Origin: Vibrio neptunius
GTDB lineage: Bacteria; Pseudomonadota; Gammaproteobacteria; Enterobacterales; Vibrionaceae
Direction: 5' to 3'
DNA: 64,000 bases
Assembly: GCF_000967495.1 (NCBI RefSeq)
Contig: NZ_JXXU01000023.1
Span: 62,001-126,000, forward strand
Shown: in pieces, positions 51,539 through 61,065 of the stretch
How the letters are laid out: every line of letters starts with the position of its first letter
How positions within the stretch are numbered: position 1 is the first letter of the stretch
The notes under the pieces: model-generated
Seen by the model: the letters and a program-made list of their open reading frames with translations, nothing else
What the model was told of the DNA's origin: nothing
The model's database searches: none
Translations under genes and position numbers: made by a program

Positions 51539-52117
51539 TTAGCGTTGCAAAAGAGGTTGAATCTTTTTTTCAACCGCTTCACGAGCTCGGAAGATACGCG
51601 AACGTACCGTTCCAACAGGACAATCCATCACCGCAGCGATCTCCTCGTAACTCAAGCCATCAAGCTCGCGCAACGTCATTGCGGTTTTCAAGTCATCGGG
51701 TAGTGCTTCGATCGCACTAAAAACTACTTGTTTCAATTCCTTGGACAACGTTAAGTTCTCAGGGTTCGAAATTTCTTTTAATGCACTACCAGTTTCGTAA
51801 TATTCAGCTTCTTCAGTATCCACATCTTGCGCAGGCGGTCTACGACCCTGAGCAACAATATGGTTTTTCGCAGTATTAACAGCAATTCGATATAACCAAG
51901 TATAGAAGGCACTTTCACCACGAAAACTTGGTATAGCACGATAAGCTTTAATAAATGCTTCTTGTGCTACGTCGGGCACATCCCCTGGATTATTGACGTA
52001 GCGAGAAATAAGATTACATACTTTGTTTTGGTATTTTGTGACCAACAAATTAAATGCTTGCTTATCTCCACTCTGAACTCGCTCAATTAACACCTGATCG
52101 GTCAGCTGCTCGTTCAT
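51539..52117 (-). CDS. rpoE: RNA polymerase sigma-E factor
   Basis: 192 residues. Group IV sigma factor with region 2 (DVAQEAFIKAYRAIPSFRGES) and region 4 (LDGLSYEEIAAVMDCPVGTVRSRI) both complete. Directs transcription of envelope stress genes, including its own operon. First gene of rpoE-rseA-rseB-rseC. A candidate sigma-E promoter lies 100 bases upstream. Confidence 0.99.
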   Translation of the reverse strand: MNEQLTDQVLIERVQSGDKQAFNLLVTKYQNKVCNLISRYVNNPGDVPDVAQEAFIKAYRAIPSFRGESAFYTWLYRIAVNTAKNHIVAQGRRPPAQDVDTEEAEYYETGSALKEISNPENLTLSKELKQVVFSAIEALPDDLKTAMTLRELDGLSYEEIAAVMDCPVGTVRSRIFRAREAVEKKIQPLLQR

Positions 52118-52502
52118 TCGAGCGGGTACTCCTATTGTTATTAACCCCTATCTTGACAGATATGAGCATTAATTATGCAAAATGTAGTATTGACACCACT
52201 GCTTACTTGAGCACTATTGTGACTCTGTAATGAATATAAAGTTCAAACTTTCTTCGAATTTTATTTGGGAAGTAATGGACTAGTAACTTCTGTTCCAGAT
52301 TGTGGGGACGAAAGAGTTCAAAAGCAATGTTATTTACGAAGAATTGCAAGCACTCCAGTGCTACTATAGTGAGCTAACTCTGTTTTTTTCAGGGTCCATG
52401 TTGCAATTTTAAAATTGATTTGGAGAGCGAGAACGCTCTATTACTGACGCTAAAATGTTGGATTGGCGCCAGTACAACTTAACTCGGGAATTTAAAAGTT
52501 TT
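52118..52502. other. rpoE / nadB divergent intergenic region
   Basis: This 385-base gap contains the candidate sigma-E promoter at 52217-52244, a long leader for rpoE, and unresolved nadB promoter sequence. An in-frame ATG at 52455 would extend NadB by 16 residues with no family support. No other gene, repeat or clear RNA structure was seen. Confidence 0.5.
52217..52244 (-). promoter_or_regulatory. Candidate sigma-E promoter of rpoE
   Basis: On the minus strand TGAACTT (-35, core AACTT at 52243-52239) and TCACAA (52222-52217) are separated by 16 bases. The sigma-E consensus is GGAACTT with a TCtgA/TCAAA-type -10 at 15-17 bases. The start would be near 52210, giving a leader of about 93 bases. 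Autoregulation by sigma-E is known in relatives. Confidence 0.55.
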
Positions 52503-54119
52503 ATGAACGCAAACCGTGAACATCAATGTGATGTGTTAGTGGTGGGTAGTGGCGCAGCCGGTCTGTCTTTAGCGTTACGTATCGCGGAATATGGCAAAGT
52601 CATTGTATTGAGTAAGGGGCCGAGAAGCGAAGGCGCCACGTTTTACGCTCAAGGAGGGATAGCTGCTGTTTTTGACGAATCAGATAGCATTGAGTCGCAT
52701 GTAGAGGACACGTTAATAGCTGGCGCTGGTCTATGTGAACAAGAAACCGTTGAGTTTATCGCTGAAAATGCGAAAGAGTGTGTTCAGTGGCTCATTGATG
52801 GCGGAGTTCCATTTGATCGAGAAGATGGCGACAGCGACGAAAAACCACGCTACCACCTGACACGTGAAGGTGGCCATAGCCATCGTAGAATTCTACATGC
52901 AGCCGATGCCACAGGCATGGCCATGCAAACGTCCTTGCAAGATAATGCTCACAACCACCCCAATATCACGGTATTGGAACGACACAATGCCCTCGATTTA
53001 ATATGTGAAGATAAGGTCGGTGGCGACAATCAAAAAATTGTTGGCGCTTATATCTGGAACCGAAACCAAGAACATGTTGAAACGGTTCGAGCCAAATTTG
53101 TGGTCCTCGCAACCGGTGGCGCTTCGAAGGTTTATCAGTACACATCCAACCCAGACGTTTCCTCTGGTGATGGTATTGCCATTGCGTGGCGAGCAGGCTG
53201 CCGAGTCGCGAATATGGAGTTCAACCAATTCCATCCAACTTGCCTGTATCACCCTGAAGCAAGAAACTTCCTGCTCACTGAAGCTCTGCGTGGTGAAGGC
53301 GCTTACCTGCGTCGTCCGGACGGCACTCGCTTTATGCCAGACTTTGATCAAAGAGAAGAATTAGCTCCTCGTGATGTCGTCGCACGTGCAATTGACTTCG
53401 AAATGAAGCGCCTTGGTGCAGACTGTATGTATTTAGACATCAGTCATAAACCGGCAGACTTCATCGAAAAACATTTTCCAACCATCTACACACGCTTAAT
53501 GGACCTTGGAATCGATATGACCAAAGAGCCCATACCTGTCGTACCAGCAGCTCACTATACCTGCGGAGGGGTCATGGTTAATAAGCAAGGTGAAACGGAC
53601 CTTTCTCATCTGTATGCCATTGGAGAAGTGAGCTATACCGGATTGCATGGCGCTAACCGAATGGCGTCAAACTCATTATTAGAGTGTGTCGTCTATGCAT
53701 GGTCGGCAGCGAACGATATTATCCGCCGAATGGACTCTGCCAAGCTCCCCCCTTCTCTGCCAGCATGGGACGAAAGTCAAGTTAGCTGTTCTGATGAAGA
53801 GGTCGTGATTCAGCACAACTGGCACGAATTACGCTTATTCATGTGGGATTACATGGGAATTGTTCGTACTGACAAACGCCTTGAACGTGCGCTCCGCCGT
53901 ATTCAGTTGTTGCAACAGGAAACGCACGAGTACTACAGCAACTTCAAAGTGTCTAACAACTTACTTGAACTGCGTAACCTACTTCAAGTTGCAGAGCTTA
54001 TGGTCCGTTGTGCAATGGAGCGAAAGGAAAGCAGAGGCCTACACTATACACTCGATTATCCAGAGCTCGCCCCAGACAGCGGTCCAACGATCCTTGAACC
54101 AGAGAAAATCAACTGTTAA
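52503..54119 (+). CDS. nadB: L-aspartate oxidase
   Basis: 538 residues from the ATG at 52503, the family start ([20 protein letters not shown]); an upstream ATG at 52455 is not supported. FAD-binding motif [12 protein letters not shown], active-site region [15 protein letters not shown] (here [14 protein letters not shown]), and NQFHPTCLY. Oxidises aspartate to iminoaspartate, the first step of NAD synthesis. Divergent from rpoE. Ends in a terminator. Confidence 0.97.
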   Translation: MNANREHQCDVLVVGSGAAGLSLALRIAEYGKVIVLSKGPRSEGATFYAQGGIAAVFDESDSIESHVEDTLIAGAGLCEQETVEFIAENAKECVQWLIDGGVPFDREDGDSDEKPRYHLTREGGHSHRRILHAADATGMAMQTSLQDNAHNHPNITVLERHNALDLICEDKVGGDNQKIVGAYIWNRNQEHVETVRAKFVVLATGGASKVYQYTSNPDVSSGDGIAIAWRAGCRVANMEFNQFHPTCLYHPEARNFLLTEALRGEGAYLRRPDGTRFMPDFDQREELAPRDVVARAIDFEMKRLGADCMYLDISHKPADFIEKHFPTIYTRLMDLGIDMTKEPIPVVPAAHYTCGGVMVNKQGETDLSHLYAIGEVSYTGLHGANRMASNSLLECVVYAWSAANDIIRRMDSAKLPPSLPAWDESQVSCSDEEVVIQHNWHELRLFMWDYMGIVRTDKRLERALRRIQLLQQETHEYYSNFKVSNNLLELRNLLQVAELMVRCAMERKESRGLHYTLDYPELAPDSGPTILEPEKINC

Positions 54120-54125
54120 TCATGG

Positions 54126-54147
54126 GGGAGCTTAGCGCTCCCTTTTT
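54126..54147 (+). terminator. nadB terminator
   Basis: GGGAGC/GCTCCC stem with TTAGC loop and a T5 run, seven bases after the nadB stop. The stem also includes the last codons of the convergent ygfX gene. Confidence 0.8.
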
Positions 54148-54530
54148 AACACCACTAATAACTGCCGGTAGTGCTCTTCGCTCACACTGTCTCGCCAAAT
54201 AATGTGTTTGCTGCCGCTTTTGGACCAAATAAGGACTCCTAATACGGCTAAACTCAAGACACTTCTTTGGATCTCCATGGACTCATTATCGATTTCGCAT
54301 GATTTAGCAGAGAAGAAAACCAAACGCCCTTGCATCGGTTCAACAAGCCAGTTGGTTTGACTGTGATATTTAAGGATTAACACCACCGTAAAGATAGTAG
54401 GTATCAGAGGTAATTCGGAGGCAATCAAAAAACAGCAGGCCAACATCAGCAAACCGAAGTTGACCTGTTGCGAAACAAATGACGTTGAAGCTAATAGCCT
54501 AACGCACTTTACTGAGGTTGTGGGCAACAA
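54132..54530 (-). CDS. ygfX: YgfX-family membrane protein
   Basis: 132 residues with two adjacent hydrophobic segments near the N-terminus (about 25-38 and 40-52) and a cytoplasmic C-terminal part (GRLVFFSAKSCEID, SEEHYRQLLVVLKR). It overlaps sdhE by 32 bases, as in many gammaproteobacteria where ygfX follows sdhE. E. coli YgfX (CptA) was proposed to be the toxin partner of SdhE, but the SdhE role in flavinylation is better established. The exact start is uncertain. Confidence 0.85.
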   Translation of the reverse strand: MLPTTSVKCVRLLASTSFVSQQVNFGLLMLACCFLIASELPLIPTIFTVVLILKYHSQTNWLVEPMQGRLVFFSAKSCEIDNESMEIQRSVLSLAVLGVLIWSKSGSKHIIWRDSVSEEHYRQLLVVLKRER

Positions 54531-54759
54531 TCTTGTCTACCATAGAGGCATGACCTAAGTTTTCACTGCGACCATGACCCATAATCCAAGTAAACAAATC
54601 GGGGTCATCACACTCAAGCAGAGACACAAAATCCCTCTGTTCATTGTCTTTCAATTCTTCAAAACATTCTTCAAAGAAAGGCATAATGACAACATCTAAT
54701 TCTAGCATTCCACGACGACACGCCCATTTAATTCGCGCTTTTTCTTCGGTGGTGTACAT
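54499..54759 (-). CDS. sdhE: FAD assembly factor SdhE
   Basis: 86 residues from the ATG at 54759, which lies a normal distance after GGTGAGGA; an ATG two codons upstream is too close to it. Contains the RGxxE motif of the family (RRGMLELD). Helps insert covalent FAD into succinate dehydrogenase and fumarate reductase. Overlapped by ygfX downstream. Its neighbours here (nadB, ygfZ) match the known Vibrio order. Confidence 0.93.
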   Translation of the reverse strand: MYTTEEKARIKWACRRGMLELDVVIMPFFEECFEELKDNEQRDFVSLLECDDPDLFTWIMGHGRSENLGHASMVDKIVAHNLSKVR

Positions 54760-54946
54760 TCTCATTCCTCACCTGTTCGGTTGTATGCGCCGAGTGTAAC
54801 AATCAAAGTTGCCCACAACTACTAACTCAGTCACACTCCAGAGGTAGCTCAGGCATTTACTGTAAAAACCCATACATCAGAAAGGTTGTTTCAATTAGTG
54901 TTTAAGCGCTAACATAGCACTATTCGATAGCATTCAGGTAAACATC

Positions 54947-55915
54947 ATGGAATGGCAACACGACTTTGCTCCCCTTTCTCTTTCTAGCACTGACTCTCTT
55001 CCCGAGCTCGTACTCACCCACCTCACATCGTGGGGAATGATCACCGCACTAGGCGATGATAAAAAGTCTTATCTACAAGGTCAGGTTACCTGCGATGTTG
55101 TTCAACTAGCCGAAGATACCGCTACGTTTGGCGCGCATTGTGATGCAAAAGGAAAAGTCTGGAGTGTATTCCGTTTGTTCCACCATCGAGGCGGTTACGC
55201 AATGCTACAGCCAAATTCAGCCATTGAGACTGAGCTCGCCGAACTCAAAAAATACGCCATTTTTTCCAAAATAGAATTCACACAAAGTACTGATGTCTTA
55301 CTCGGATTAATTGGCGAGAAAGCGACCCATATCGTTGAAGATCTTTCACAACAAAGCGGTGATGTTCGAGCAATTGATGGGGGAACCGCGATTAAAATCG
55401 ATAACCAACGCTGGTTGCTAGCTACAGATGCCACGACTGCGGAACAATTGTGCCAGTCGATAAATGCGACCAAAGCTTATGAAGATATCTGGACTCGACT
55501 GGATATTGAAGCCGCTATACCTGCAGTCACACAAGAACAACAAAACGAACATATTCCTCAAGCGATTAACGTACAAGCTCTGGGTGGAATAAGCTTCAGC
55601 AAAGGTTGCTACACAGGCCAAGAAACGGTTGCTCGTGCCAAGTACCGCGGTATGAACAAGCGCGCGTTACAAATACTTAAAGGACGCTCCGATTACGAAA
55701 TAAAAGTCGGAGCTGAAATAGAACGTTCAGTTGGGGACAATTGGCGCAGCGCTGGTCAGTTGATGAGCAGTTACCGCTTCAATGACGGCGTCTCTATCGG
55801 CCTCATCGTACTGCCAAACAACCTTGATTCTGATACACAATTTCGTTTGAAAGATGCGCCAGATTCGATCTGGACAATGCAAGCACTGCCATATTCTCTT
55901 GAAGATGACGAATAA
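54947..55915 (+). CDS. ygfZ: Folate-binding tRNA-modifying protein YgfZ
   Basis: 322 residues of the GcvT-like folate-binding fold, with the family signature [12 protein letters not shown] (about 225-236) that contains the essential Cys. It supports Fe-S enzymes such as MiaB and so tRNA thiolation, particularly under oxidative stress. Divergent from sdhE; the next gene starts inside its 3' end. Confidence 0.95.
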   Translation: MEWQHDFAPLSLSSTDSLPELVLTHLTSWGMITALGDDKKSYLQGQVTCDVVQLAEDTATFGAHCDAKGKVWSVFRLFHHRGGYAMLQPNSAIETELAELKKYAIFSKIEFTQSTDVLLGLIGEKATHIVEDLSQQSGDVRAIDGGTAIKIDNQRWLLATDATTAEQLCQSINATKAYEDIWTRLDIEAAIPAVTQEQQNEHIPQAINVQALGGISFSKGCYTGQETVARAKYRGMNKRALQILKGRSDYEIKVGAEIERSVGDNWRSAGQLMSSYRFNDGVSIGLIVLPNNLDSDTQFRLKDAPDSIWTMQALPYSLEDDE

Positions 55916-56381
55916 GTTTGAGACGAAACTGACCCGCTACTTAACCGAGCAGCGGGTATCTTTCCGCATTCTTCCCCATCGTACCCCTGCAACCACGATT
56001 AAAGACGCCGCTTATCAGCGAGGAGTGAGACCTGCTCAAATGGTCAAATCTATGCTTTTGCGTGATATGGGCGATTTGTATGCGCTGGCTTGTACGCCAG
56101 GTGATCAATCTGTTGATCCCCAAAAAGTGCGAGCGTTGCTCGCTTGCCGCCGAATGACCTGTGTTGATCTCTCCATGGTTGAAGAACTGACCGGCTACCA
56201 GATTGGCACGGTAACCCCCCTACTCTTGCCAGTAGAGATGCCAATCATATTTGATCGTCGACTGCTGAATGAAGAGACAGTGACTATAAGCAGCGGTTCA
56301 AATATGGCAGGAATAGCATTGCAGCGAGACGAACTCATCCGTCTTTGTAATCCGATACTTGCTGACATCTGTCGTAAATAA
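55905..56381 (+). CDS. YbaK/ProX-type aminoacyl-tRNA deacylase domain protein
   Basis: 158 residues from the ATG at 55905, which overlaps ygfZ by 11 bases; the longer frame from 55854 lies wholly in the ygfZ coding end. Has the YbaK/EbsC fold pattern: conserved Lys in [11 protein letters not shown] near the N-terminus, [15 protein letters not shown], and the C-terminal [14 protein letters not shown]. Family members hydrolyse mischarged tRNA (YbaK for Cys-tRNAPro, ProXp for Ala-tRNAPro). Which tRNA this one serves cannot be told. Confidence 0.85.
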   Translation: MTNKFETKLTRYLTEQRVSFRILPHRTPATTIKDAAYQRGVRPAQMVKSMLLRDMGDLYALACTPGDQSVDPQKVRALLACRRMTCVDLSMVEELTGYQIGTVTPLLLPVEMPIIFDRRLLNEETVTISSGSNMAGIALQRDELIRLCNPILADICRK

Positions 56382-56499
56382 GTCATTCAAACTTTCTTGT
56401 ATCCAATCTCATAATTGCAATATTTACGTGACAGAACCCTCAATAAAAAGCACGAAAAGTTTAAATTCTTATTCACCAAGCAAGCATATATAGTCAAGA

Positions 56500-56707
56500 G
56501 TGGTATTTTGGTTTATGTTTTTTTTTGTTGGTTAAAGTACAGGCAAACCATGATGTACTGCTTGGTGTGTTTGACTGCTGAGTGTTTGCATAGCAATAAA
56601 CACGCCTCTTCTCCAACGAAAAAGTGAATCCGCTGATTATTGGAGGACATTCACTTTTTGTGTAATGCATCTGTGACTATTCGCCCGCATTTATGCGGGC
56701 TTTTTTT
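56500..56707 (+). ncRNA. Candidate small RNA (no known family)
   Basis: TTCTTA (56466-56471) and TATAGT (56489-56494) are a weak sigma70 pair with a 17-base spacer, giving a start near 56501. Three consecutive hairpins follow: GTGTTT/AAACAC (around 56583-56604), AAAAAGTGAAT/ATTCACTTTTT (56619-56629 with 56649-56659) with GGAGGA in its loop, and the terminator at 56683-56707. Alternatively this is the 3' untranslated region of the YbaK-like gene. I do not recognise a described RNA family. Confidence 0.35.
56683..56707 (+). terminator. Strong intrinsic terminator
   Basis: GCCCGCA/TGCGGGC stem, TTTA loop, T7 run. It lies 300 bases after the YbaK-like stop with no gene between. Confidence 0.92.
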
Positions 56708-57001
56708 AAGCAAAAAATTTACCGTAAGTTGGCATATTATTTAAAAAATAATCTAATCTTATAAATGTCATAAATCTTGGTTTAACGATTGTGTTGAATG
56801 AGTAACCAAGATGAGTTCCCACCACAGAACATAAGTGAGGTAATCATCACAATAAAGTGGATATTTATCGGCTGTTTTGCCCACAACAACACAAATATCC
56901 AAACAAACTCATTTTACTGCATATTCCTCCACCAAAATCACATAAATAACAGGCGGAAAATCGTATACTTTGCAGTGCTTGCTAAACATAAGGATTACTC
57001 T

Positions 57002-57208
57002 ATGAGACTGTTTAAGCGATACACACCAGGTATGATTGCTAAACATGTAAGTCGGCTATTTAAGGGAAGAATTTATATCTACGGTATTGGTAAGTTTGAA
57101 TTTGACAACGGCAAGCTTGTCTTGCCAGAAAAAGCCGAACGGCGACATTTCCAAACAGTCAAGGAAGTGAATCAGGAAATCATGAGACTGCGCTGTGCAT
57201 ATGCGTAG
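57002..57208 (+). CDS. Small basic conserved-looking protein, unknown function
   Basis: 68 residues from the ATG at 57002, with AAGGA eight bases upstream; the longer frame from 56798 is not supported. Very basic N-terminus (MRLFKRYTPGMIAKHVSR), a central RIYIYGIGKFEFDNGKL likely to form beta strands, and a C-terminal helix. No signal peptide. It has its own terminator. I do not recognise the family. Confidence 0.75.
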   Translation: MRLFKRYTPGMIAKHVSRLFKGRIYIYGIGKFEFDNGKLVLPEKAERRHFQTVKEVNQEIMRLRCAYA

Positions 57209-57220
57209 GTACGAATTTAA

Positions 57221-57252
57221 AAGGGTTGGCATTTTTTATTTTGCCAACCCTT
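57221..57252. terminator. Bidirectional terminator between small gene and ubiI
   Basis: A perfect 10-bp stem AAGGGTTGGC/GCCAACCCTT with a 12-base T-rich loop, in the convergent gap. Confidence 0.8.
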
Positions 57253-57269
57253 GTCATTTAAAATGACGA

Positions 57270-58493
57270 CTAAGGCAAAGTCGCTTCATGATATTGCGCT
57301 AATGCAGGAAGATTCCCCTTTAAACCAAGGGCGTGTTTCATGATTTCATCTTTCGCTCCTGGCAATTGTCCTACCAAAGCCATGCCAATACCTCGCGCTA
57401 GCTTCTTCGCAGGGTTATCACCAGCAAACAAATCTTTAAAGCCTTGCATCGAAGCAATCATTTTTGCCGCTTCGGATTTACGCCAGCGTTCATAACTACG
57501 TAGGTTACGCTTGGTGCCGATATCCTCCCCCTTGCGCCACAAAGTCATCACTTCTTGCGCTAGGCTCGCCGCATCAAGTAAACCAAGGTTTACACCCTGA
57601 CCTGCTAATGGATGAATTGTATGTGCAGCATCCCCCACTAGAGCGACTCGTTCAACAGCAAAATCGCGTGCGTAACGCATTTTGAGCGGGAAAGCAAAAC
57701 GTTGACCAACGACTTCACATAATCCTAGTCGAGCGTCAAATTCAGCCGTCAGTGACTTATTGAACTCTTCATTGGACATCGCTACTAAACTCTCTGCGCG
57801 ATTCGGCTCTGTAGACCAAACGATCGAACTCATATTACTTTCTCCCATAGGTAAGAAAGCCAAAGGTCCCTGTGGGGTAAAGATCTGACGTGCTACTTTG
57901 GCATGAGTTTCTGCAGTCCAGACATTCGCAACCACAGCGCTATGCCCATAGTCCCAGTGCGTTAACGGAATATCCTGTTGTTTGCGCACCCAAGAGTTGG
58001 CACCGTCCGCGCCGACCACCAGTTTAGCCGTCAATGCGTGACCATTGTCCAAAGTGAGCCAAGCTTCACTTTCTCCAACCGCCATAGAGTTGCACTGTGC
58101 AGGCATAAACAAACTGACATTCGACTGCTGCTTCACCTGCTCAAGTAGTGATAGCTGAATCACACGATTCTCAACAATGTGTCCGAGATCGGGTTGAGCG
58201 AGCTTTTGCGCATCAAATTCAATTCGAGCGAAGCTGTCTTGCTCCCAGACTTCCATCGCCGAGTATGGTGCGGCACGACGCTCTATAATGCCATTCCAAG
58301 CCCCTAAATTACGCAATATATTTTCACTTGAACGGCTTAGGGCTGACACGCGAACATCCGGTAAGTCCGCCAATTCGCTCTCAGGTACTCGGCTTTCTAT
58401 CACCGCAATACGTAAATCGGTCTCTTTAAATGCTGCAGCCAAAGCTAGGCCAACCATGCCACCACCGACAATTGCAATATCAACACTTTGCAT
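57270..58493 (-). CDS. ubiI: 2-octaprenylphenol 5-hydroxylase UbiI
   Basis: 407 residues from the ATG at 58493 (MQSVDIAIVGGGMVG, the E. coli start); an ATG one codon upstream is also possible. Class A flavin monooxygenase: GGGMVGLALA (FAD), GADGANSWVR (DG motif), and LVGDAAHTIHPLAGQGVNLG (GD motif). C5-hydroxylates the ubiquinone ring. Formerly visC. It lies 28 bases downstream of ubiH; the two are paralogues. Confidence 0.95.
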   Translation of the reverse strand: MQSVDIAIVGGGMVGLALAAAFKETDLRIAVIESRVPESELADLPDVRVSALSRSSENILRNLGAWNGIIERRAAPYSAMEVWEQDSFARIEFDAQKLAQPDLGHIVENRVIQLSLLEQVKQQSNVSLFMPAQCNSMAVGESEAWLTLDNGHALTAKLVVGADGANSWVRKQQDIPLTHWDYGHSAVVANVWTAETHAKVARQIFTPQGPLAFLPMGESNMSSIVWSTEPNRAESLVAMSNEEFNKSLTAEFDARLGLCEVVGQRFAFPLKMRYARDFAVERVALVGDAAHTIHPLAGQGVNLGLLDAASLAQEVMTLWRKGEDIGTKRNLRSYERWRKSEAAKMIASMQGFKDLFAGDNPAKKLARGIGMALVGQLPGAKDEIMKHALGLKGNLPALAQYHEATLP

Positions 58494-58521
58494 CATCTGA
58501 ATTCAATCCTCATTCAAGCTG

Positions 58522-59700
58522 CTATCGAGCAACTAAGCCTAAAGTTCTTGCTAATAAAGGCGCTTTCAACACCGGAATGTTGTCCATCGCGGCCAAGCTG
58601 AAATTTCGACCAATACGTAGTGTGAGATAATCATTAGAGAAAATATGAACCAGAGACGATGTCAGTGAAATCGTCTCACTACGATCGTTTTCGCGGCGAC
58701 GTTTAAATTGGCTCAGTACCGAATAATCTCCAGGATCGCCGCTATGATTGGCTATCGACTCGGCCAGTGTCGCTACGTCACGAATTCCAAGGTTAAACCC
58801 TTGCCCAGCAATCGGGTGCAATGTTTGTGCTGCATTGCCAACAATGGCAAATCGATGTGATGTGTTCTGCTCTCGATAGCGCAACAATAATGGATATGCA
58901 GCACGCTGGCCGACCTTTACCAATTTCCCCAATCGCCAACCAAATGCGTGCTGGAGCTCTTGTAGAAAGGCATCATCATCGAGCGACAGAATACGCTGAG
59001 CGTCATCTGACCTTACACACCAAACCAAAGACATGCGATGTTCGCTCATTGGCAACAGAGCTACAGGGCCAGAAGAGGTAAAGCGTTCAAAAGCGCGCCC
59101 TAGGTGATGCTCTGCCGCCTTAATGTTAGCAATAACCGCAACTTGCTCGAAATCGTGTTCGTTGAAATCAAGTCCGATTTGCTGGCAACAGGTCGAAATG
59201 GCACCGTCCGCCGCCACCAGCAGTTTCCCACTGATGGTTTGACCATCATCCAGCTCAATATGGACGCATTGCTGTCGTCGTTCGATCTGATTAACCGAGG
59301 CAGGGCACAGTAAAGTGATATTAGGCTCCTGCGCGACCTTTTCATGATAGAGACGGCCAACATCCGCTAACTCGACCACATATCCCAAAGCTTCCACGCC
59401 AACCTCAAGGTTATCAATTTCAGTCATACCTGCATGAGAGCGGTCAGAAACATGAATATGACGGATAGCCGTCGCGAAGGTTGAAATGTCTTTCCACAGC
59501 CCGAATTGCTTAAGAATATTGACGGTACCGTAAGACAGAGCGATAGAACGAGAGTCGAAGCCCGGGTGAGCCTGATGGTCGACTTTGTAAGGCTCGACAA
59601 CCGCTACAGACAGCGGCTGCTGAGAAAGTTTATTGATCGCCAGTGCCAGCGTCATGCCCGCCATTGCGCCACCAGCAATTACAACATCAAACTGCTTCAT
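58522..59700 (-). CDS. ubiH: 2-octaprenyl-6-methoxyphenol hydroxylase UbiH
   Basis: 392 residues of the same family as UbiI: AGGAMAGMTLALAINK (FAD), AADGAIST (DG motif), VGNAAQTLHPIAGQGFNLGI (the GD motif here is GN, as in UbiH proteins). C1-hydroxylates the ubiquinone ring. Separated from ygfB by 12 bases; pepP, which stands between them in E. coli, is absent. Confidence 0.96.
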   Translation of the reverse strand: MKQFDVVIAGGAMAGMTLALAINKLSQQPLSVAVVEPYKVDHQAHPGFDSRSIALSYGTVNILKQFGLWKDISTFATAIRHIHVSDRSHAGMTEIDNLEVGVEALGYVVELADVGRLYHEKVAQEPNITLLCPASVNQIERRQQCVHIELDDGQTISGKLLVAADGAISTCCQQIGLDFNEHDFEQVAVIANIKAAEHHLGRAFERFTSSGPVALLPMSEHRMSLVWCVRSDDAQRILSLDDDAFLQELQHAFGWRLGKLVKVGQRAAYPLLLRYREQNTSHRFAIVGNAAQTLHPIAGQGFNLGIRDVATLAESIANHSGDPGDYSVLSQFKRRRENDRSETISLTSSLVHIFSNDYLTLRIGRNFSLAAMDNIPVLKAPLLARTLGLVAR

Positions 59701-59712
59701 GGGGAGTCCTGA

Positions 59713-60288
59713 TTAATGGATGATTGGAGCCTTTTGCTCTACCGGCTTTTGGCCAAATTCAGCGTGGATCGTCAACGCACATGCTTTAACATGTTCAATC
59801 ACCTGCTCTAGCAGCTGAGCTTGCTCTTGCATATCGTCATCTTCATCAATGCCCAGCTTGGCAATCTCTTCTAAATCGGCCAACGCCTCTTTAACATCTG
59901 TCGAGGCTTTTTTCAGTTCAGCATTCACAAGGCCTAAACCAGAAATGTAGTGATTCACCCATTCCGCGACACCATCAGCCGTATCAAACAGACTTGCACT
60001 GGCATCTTCATCAGGGATCAACATTGAGATATCCATACCTGAACCCGTAAATTCAGCGATGGTTGCGTCCAATGTCGCTTGAGCCAATTGCAATGACTTA
60101 GTAGGCCACCCCAGACCATCATTAGTGTAATCAAAAATTAGGGGCTGCCAGCTTTTGTCTGTCAGACTTAAACCGCCGCTCAGCATTCCTGCTAAAAGGC
60201 CGTGCAGTTCTGCAGGATTCACTGCCAGACCGGCCGACTGAAGCTCACTAGCCAATATCAGGTATTCTGGAAGATTGCGTTCGCTCAT
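59713..60288 (-). CDS. ygfB: UPF0149 (YgfB/YecA) family protein
   Basis: 191 residues, acidic and helical, with the family N-terminal pattern (NPAELHGLLAGMLSGG) and DLEEIAKLGIDEDDD. E. coli YgfB has no settled function; its Pseudomonas homologue dampens the AlpA-driven response. It is directly upstream of ubiH, likely in one transcript, and divergent from zapA. Confidence 0.95.
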   Translation of the reverse strand: MSERNLPEYLILASELQSAGLAVNPAELHGLLAGMLSGGLSLTDKSWQPLIFDYTNDGLGWPTKSLQLAQATLDATIAEFTGSGMDISMLIPDEDASASLFDTADGVAEWVNHYISGLGLVNAELKKASTDVKEALADLEEIAKLGIDEDDDMQEQAQLLEQVIEHVKACALTIHAEFGQKPVEQKAPIIH

Positions 60289-60522
60289 AAAGAGACCTAA
60301 GTTTGCTAAATAAGATCAATTCTACCATTTACCAAGACCAGCGAAAACGAGCGATTGCGCAATTGTGGATAGCATTTACACAATTTGTCCAATTACTGTG
60401 TTATTACGTCATGATTTGAGCACCTTGATTGGGAAAAGCTTGAATCTTAACAAGCCTTTTTCTATAGTTTCCTCCTCGGTGATTGTCTGCATATCACCCC
60501 TACTAACGCATTTAGAGTCAGT

Positions 60523-60831
60523 ATGAGCAATCAAGCAGTTGAAGTCGAAATTTTAGGCAAACTAACCCGGGTGAATTGCCCATCAGGACAAGAAGAGTCT
60601 TTGCGTAATGCAGCTCAGCGCCTTGATGAACGCTTACAAGACATGTCTGCTAAAACCAAGATTACCAACGAAGTTCAACTGCTCACCTTTGTCGCTCTGA
60701 ATGTCTGTCATGAGCTCGAAAGCCGTGATACAGTAGATGAGCAGCAAAAAAATGCGTTAAATGAGCAATTGGAAAAGCTCACGGCATCACTCAGTGATGC
60801 ACTAAGTAAAGTAAAGCCAGGACAGCAATAG
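60523..60831 (+). CDS. zapA: Cell division protein ZapA
   Basis: 102 residues: small N-terminal globular part (VEVEILGKLTRVNCPSGQE) and a C-terminal coiled coil. Bundles FtsZ filaments at mid-cell. Followed by the 6S RNA gene and fau, the conserved gammaproteobacterial order. Its start lacks a strong ribosome site. The upstream 234 bases, shared with ygfB, contain no recognised element. Confidence 0.96.
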   Translation: MSNQAVEVEILGKLTRVNCPSGQEESLRNAAQRLDERLQDMSAKTKITNEVQLLTFVALNVCHELESRDTVDEQQKNALNEQLEKLTASLSDALSKVKPGQQ

Positions 60832-60850
60832 CCTTTACCGCCAAACAAGA

Positions 60851-61035
60851 ATTTACCCTGGAGTGTTCGTGAGGGGATTAAGTCCCTGAGCCGATAAGCA
60901 ATCCCTAAGGGTTAGTACTTGATAGCTATTGAGCAAGCTCGGCTTGAACCGAGAAGCCTACGGTTATCATTGCTGATCCGCCTTGAACCAGCTGGTTCAA
61001 GGGTCAAAATCTCCAACGGCACTCTGGGGTATCCT
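60851..61035 (+). ncRNA. ssrS: 6S RNA
   Basis: About 185 bases between zapA and fau. The two ends pair (ACCCTGGAGTG at 60855 with CACTCTGGGGT at 61021), and the interior has the landmark segments AGTCCCTGAGCCGATAAGCA, GAGCAAGCTCGG, ACCGAGAAGCC and GCCTTGAACCAGCTGGTTCAAGG also seen in E. coli 6S RNA. It binds sigma70 RNA polymerase in stationary phase. Ends are approximate to a few bases. Confidence 0.93.
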
Positions 61036-61065
61036 CCTCGGTACCCAGCAACCATGGGTACTCTT

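Larger units (their letters stand above)
56382..57001. other. 620-base A+T-rich gap with candidate structured RNA
   Basis: Contains a possible RNA gene ending at 56707 (see next entries) and the leader of the small gene at 57002. The 70-codon frame at 56415-56627 and the N-terminal extension from 56798 are A+T-driven frames without ribosome sites. From 56708 to 57001 nothing further is seen except an A+T-rich stretch. Confidence 0.5.

Noticed and set aside
56415..56627. 70-codon open frame
   Set aside because: No ribosome site and a composition expected of A+T-rich noncoding sequence; it also crosses hairpins of the candidate RNA.
60919..61053. N-terminal extension of fau
   Set aside because: The extra codons lie inside the 6S RNA gene.
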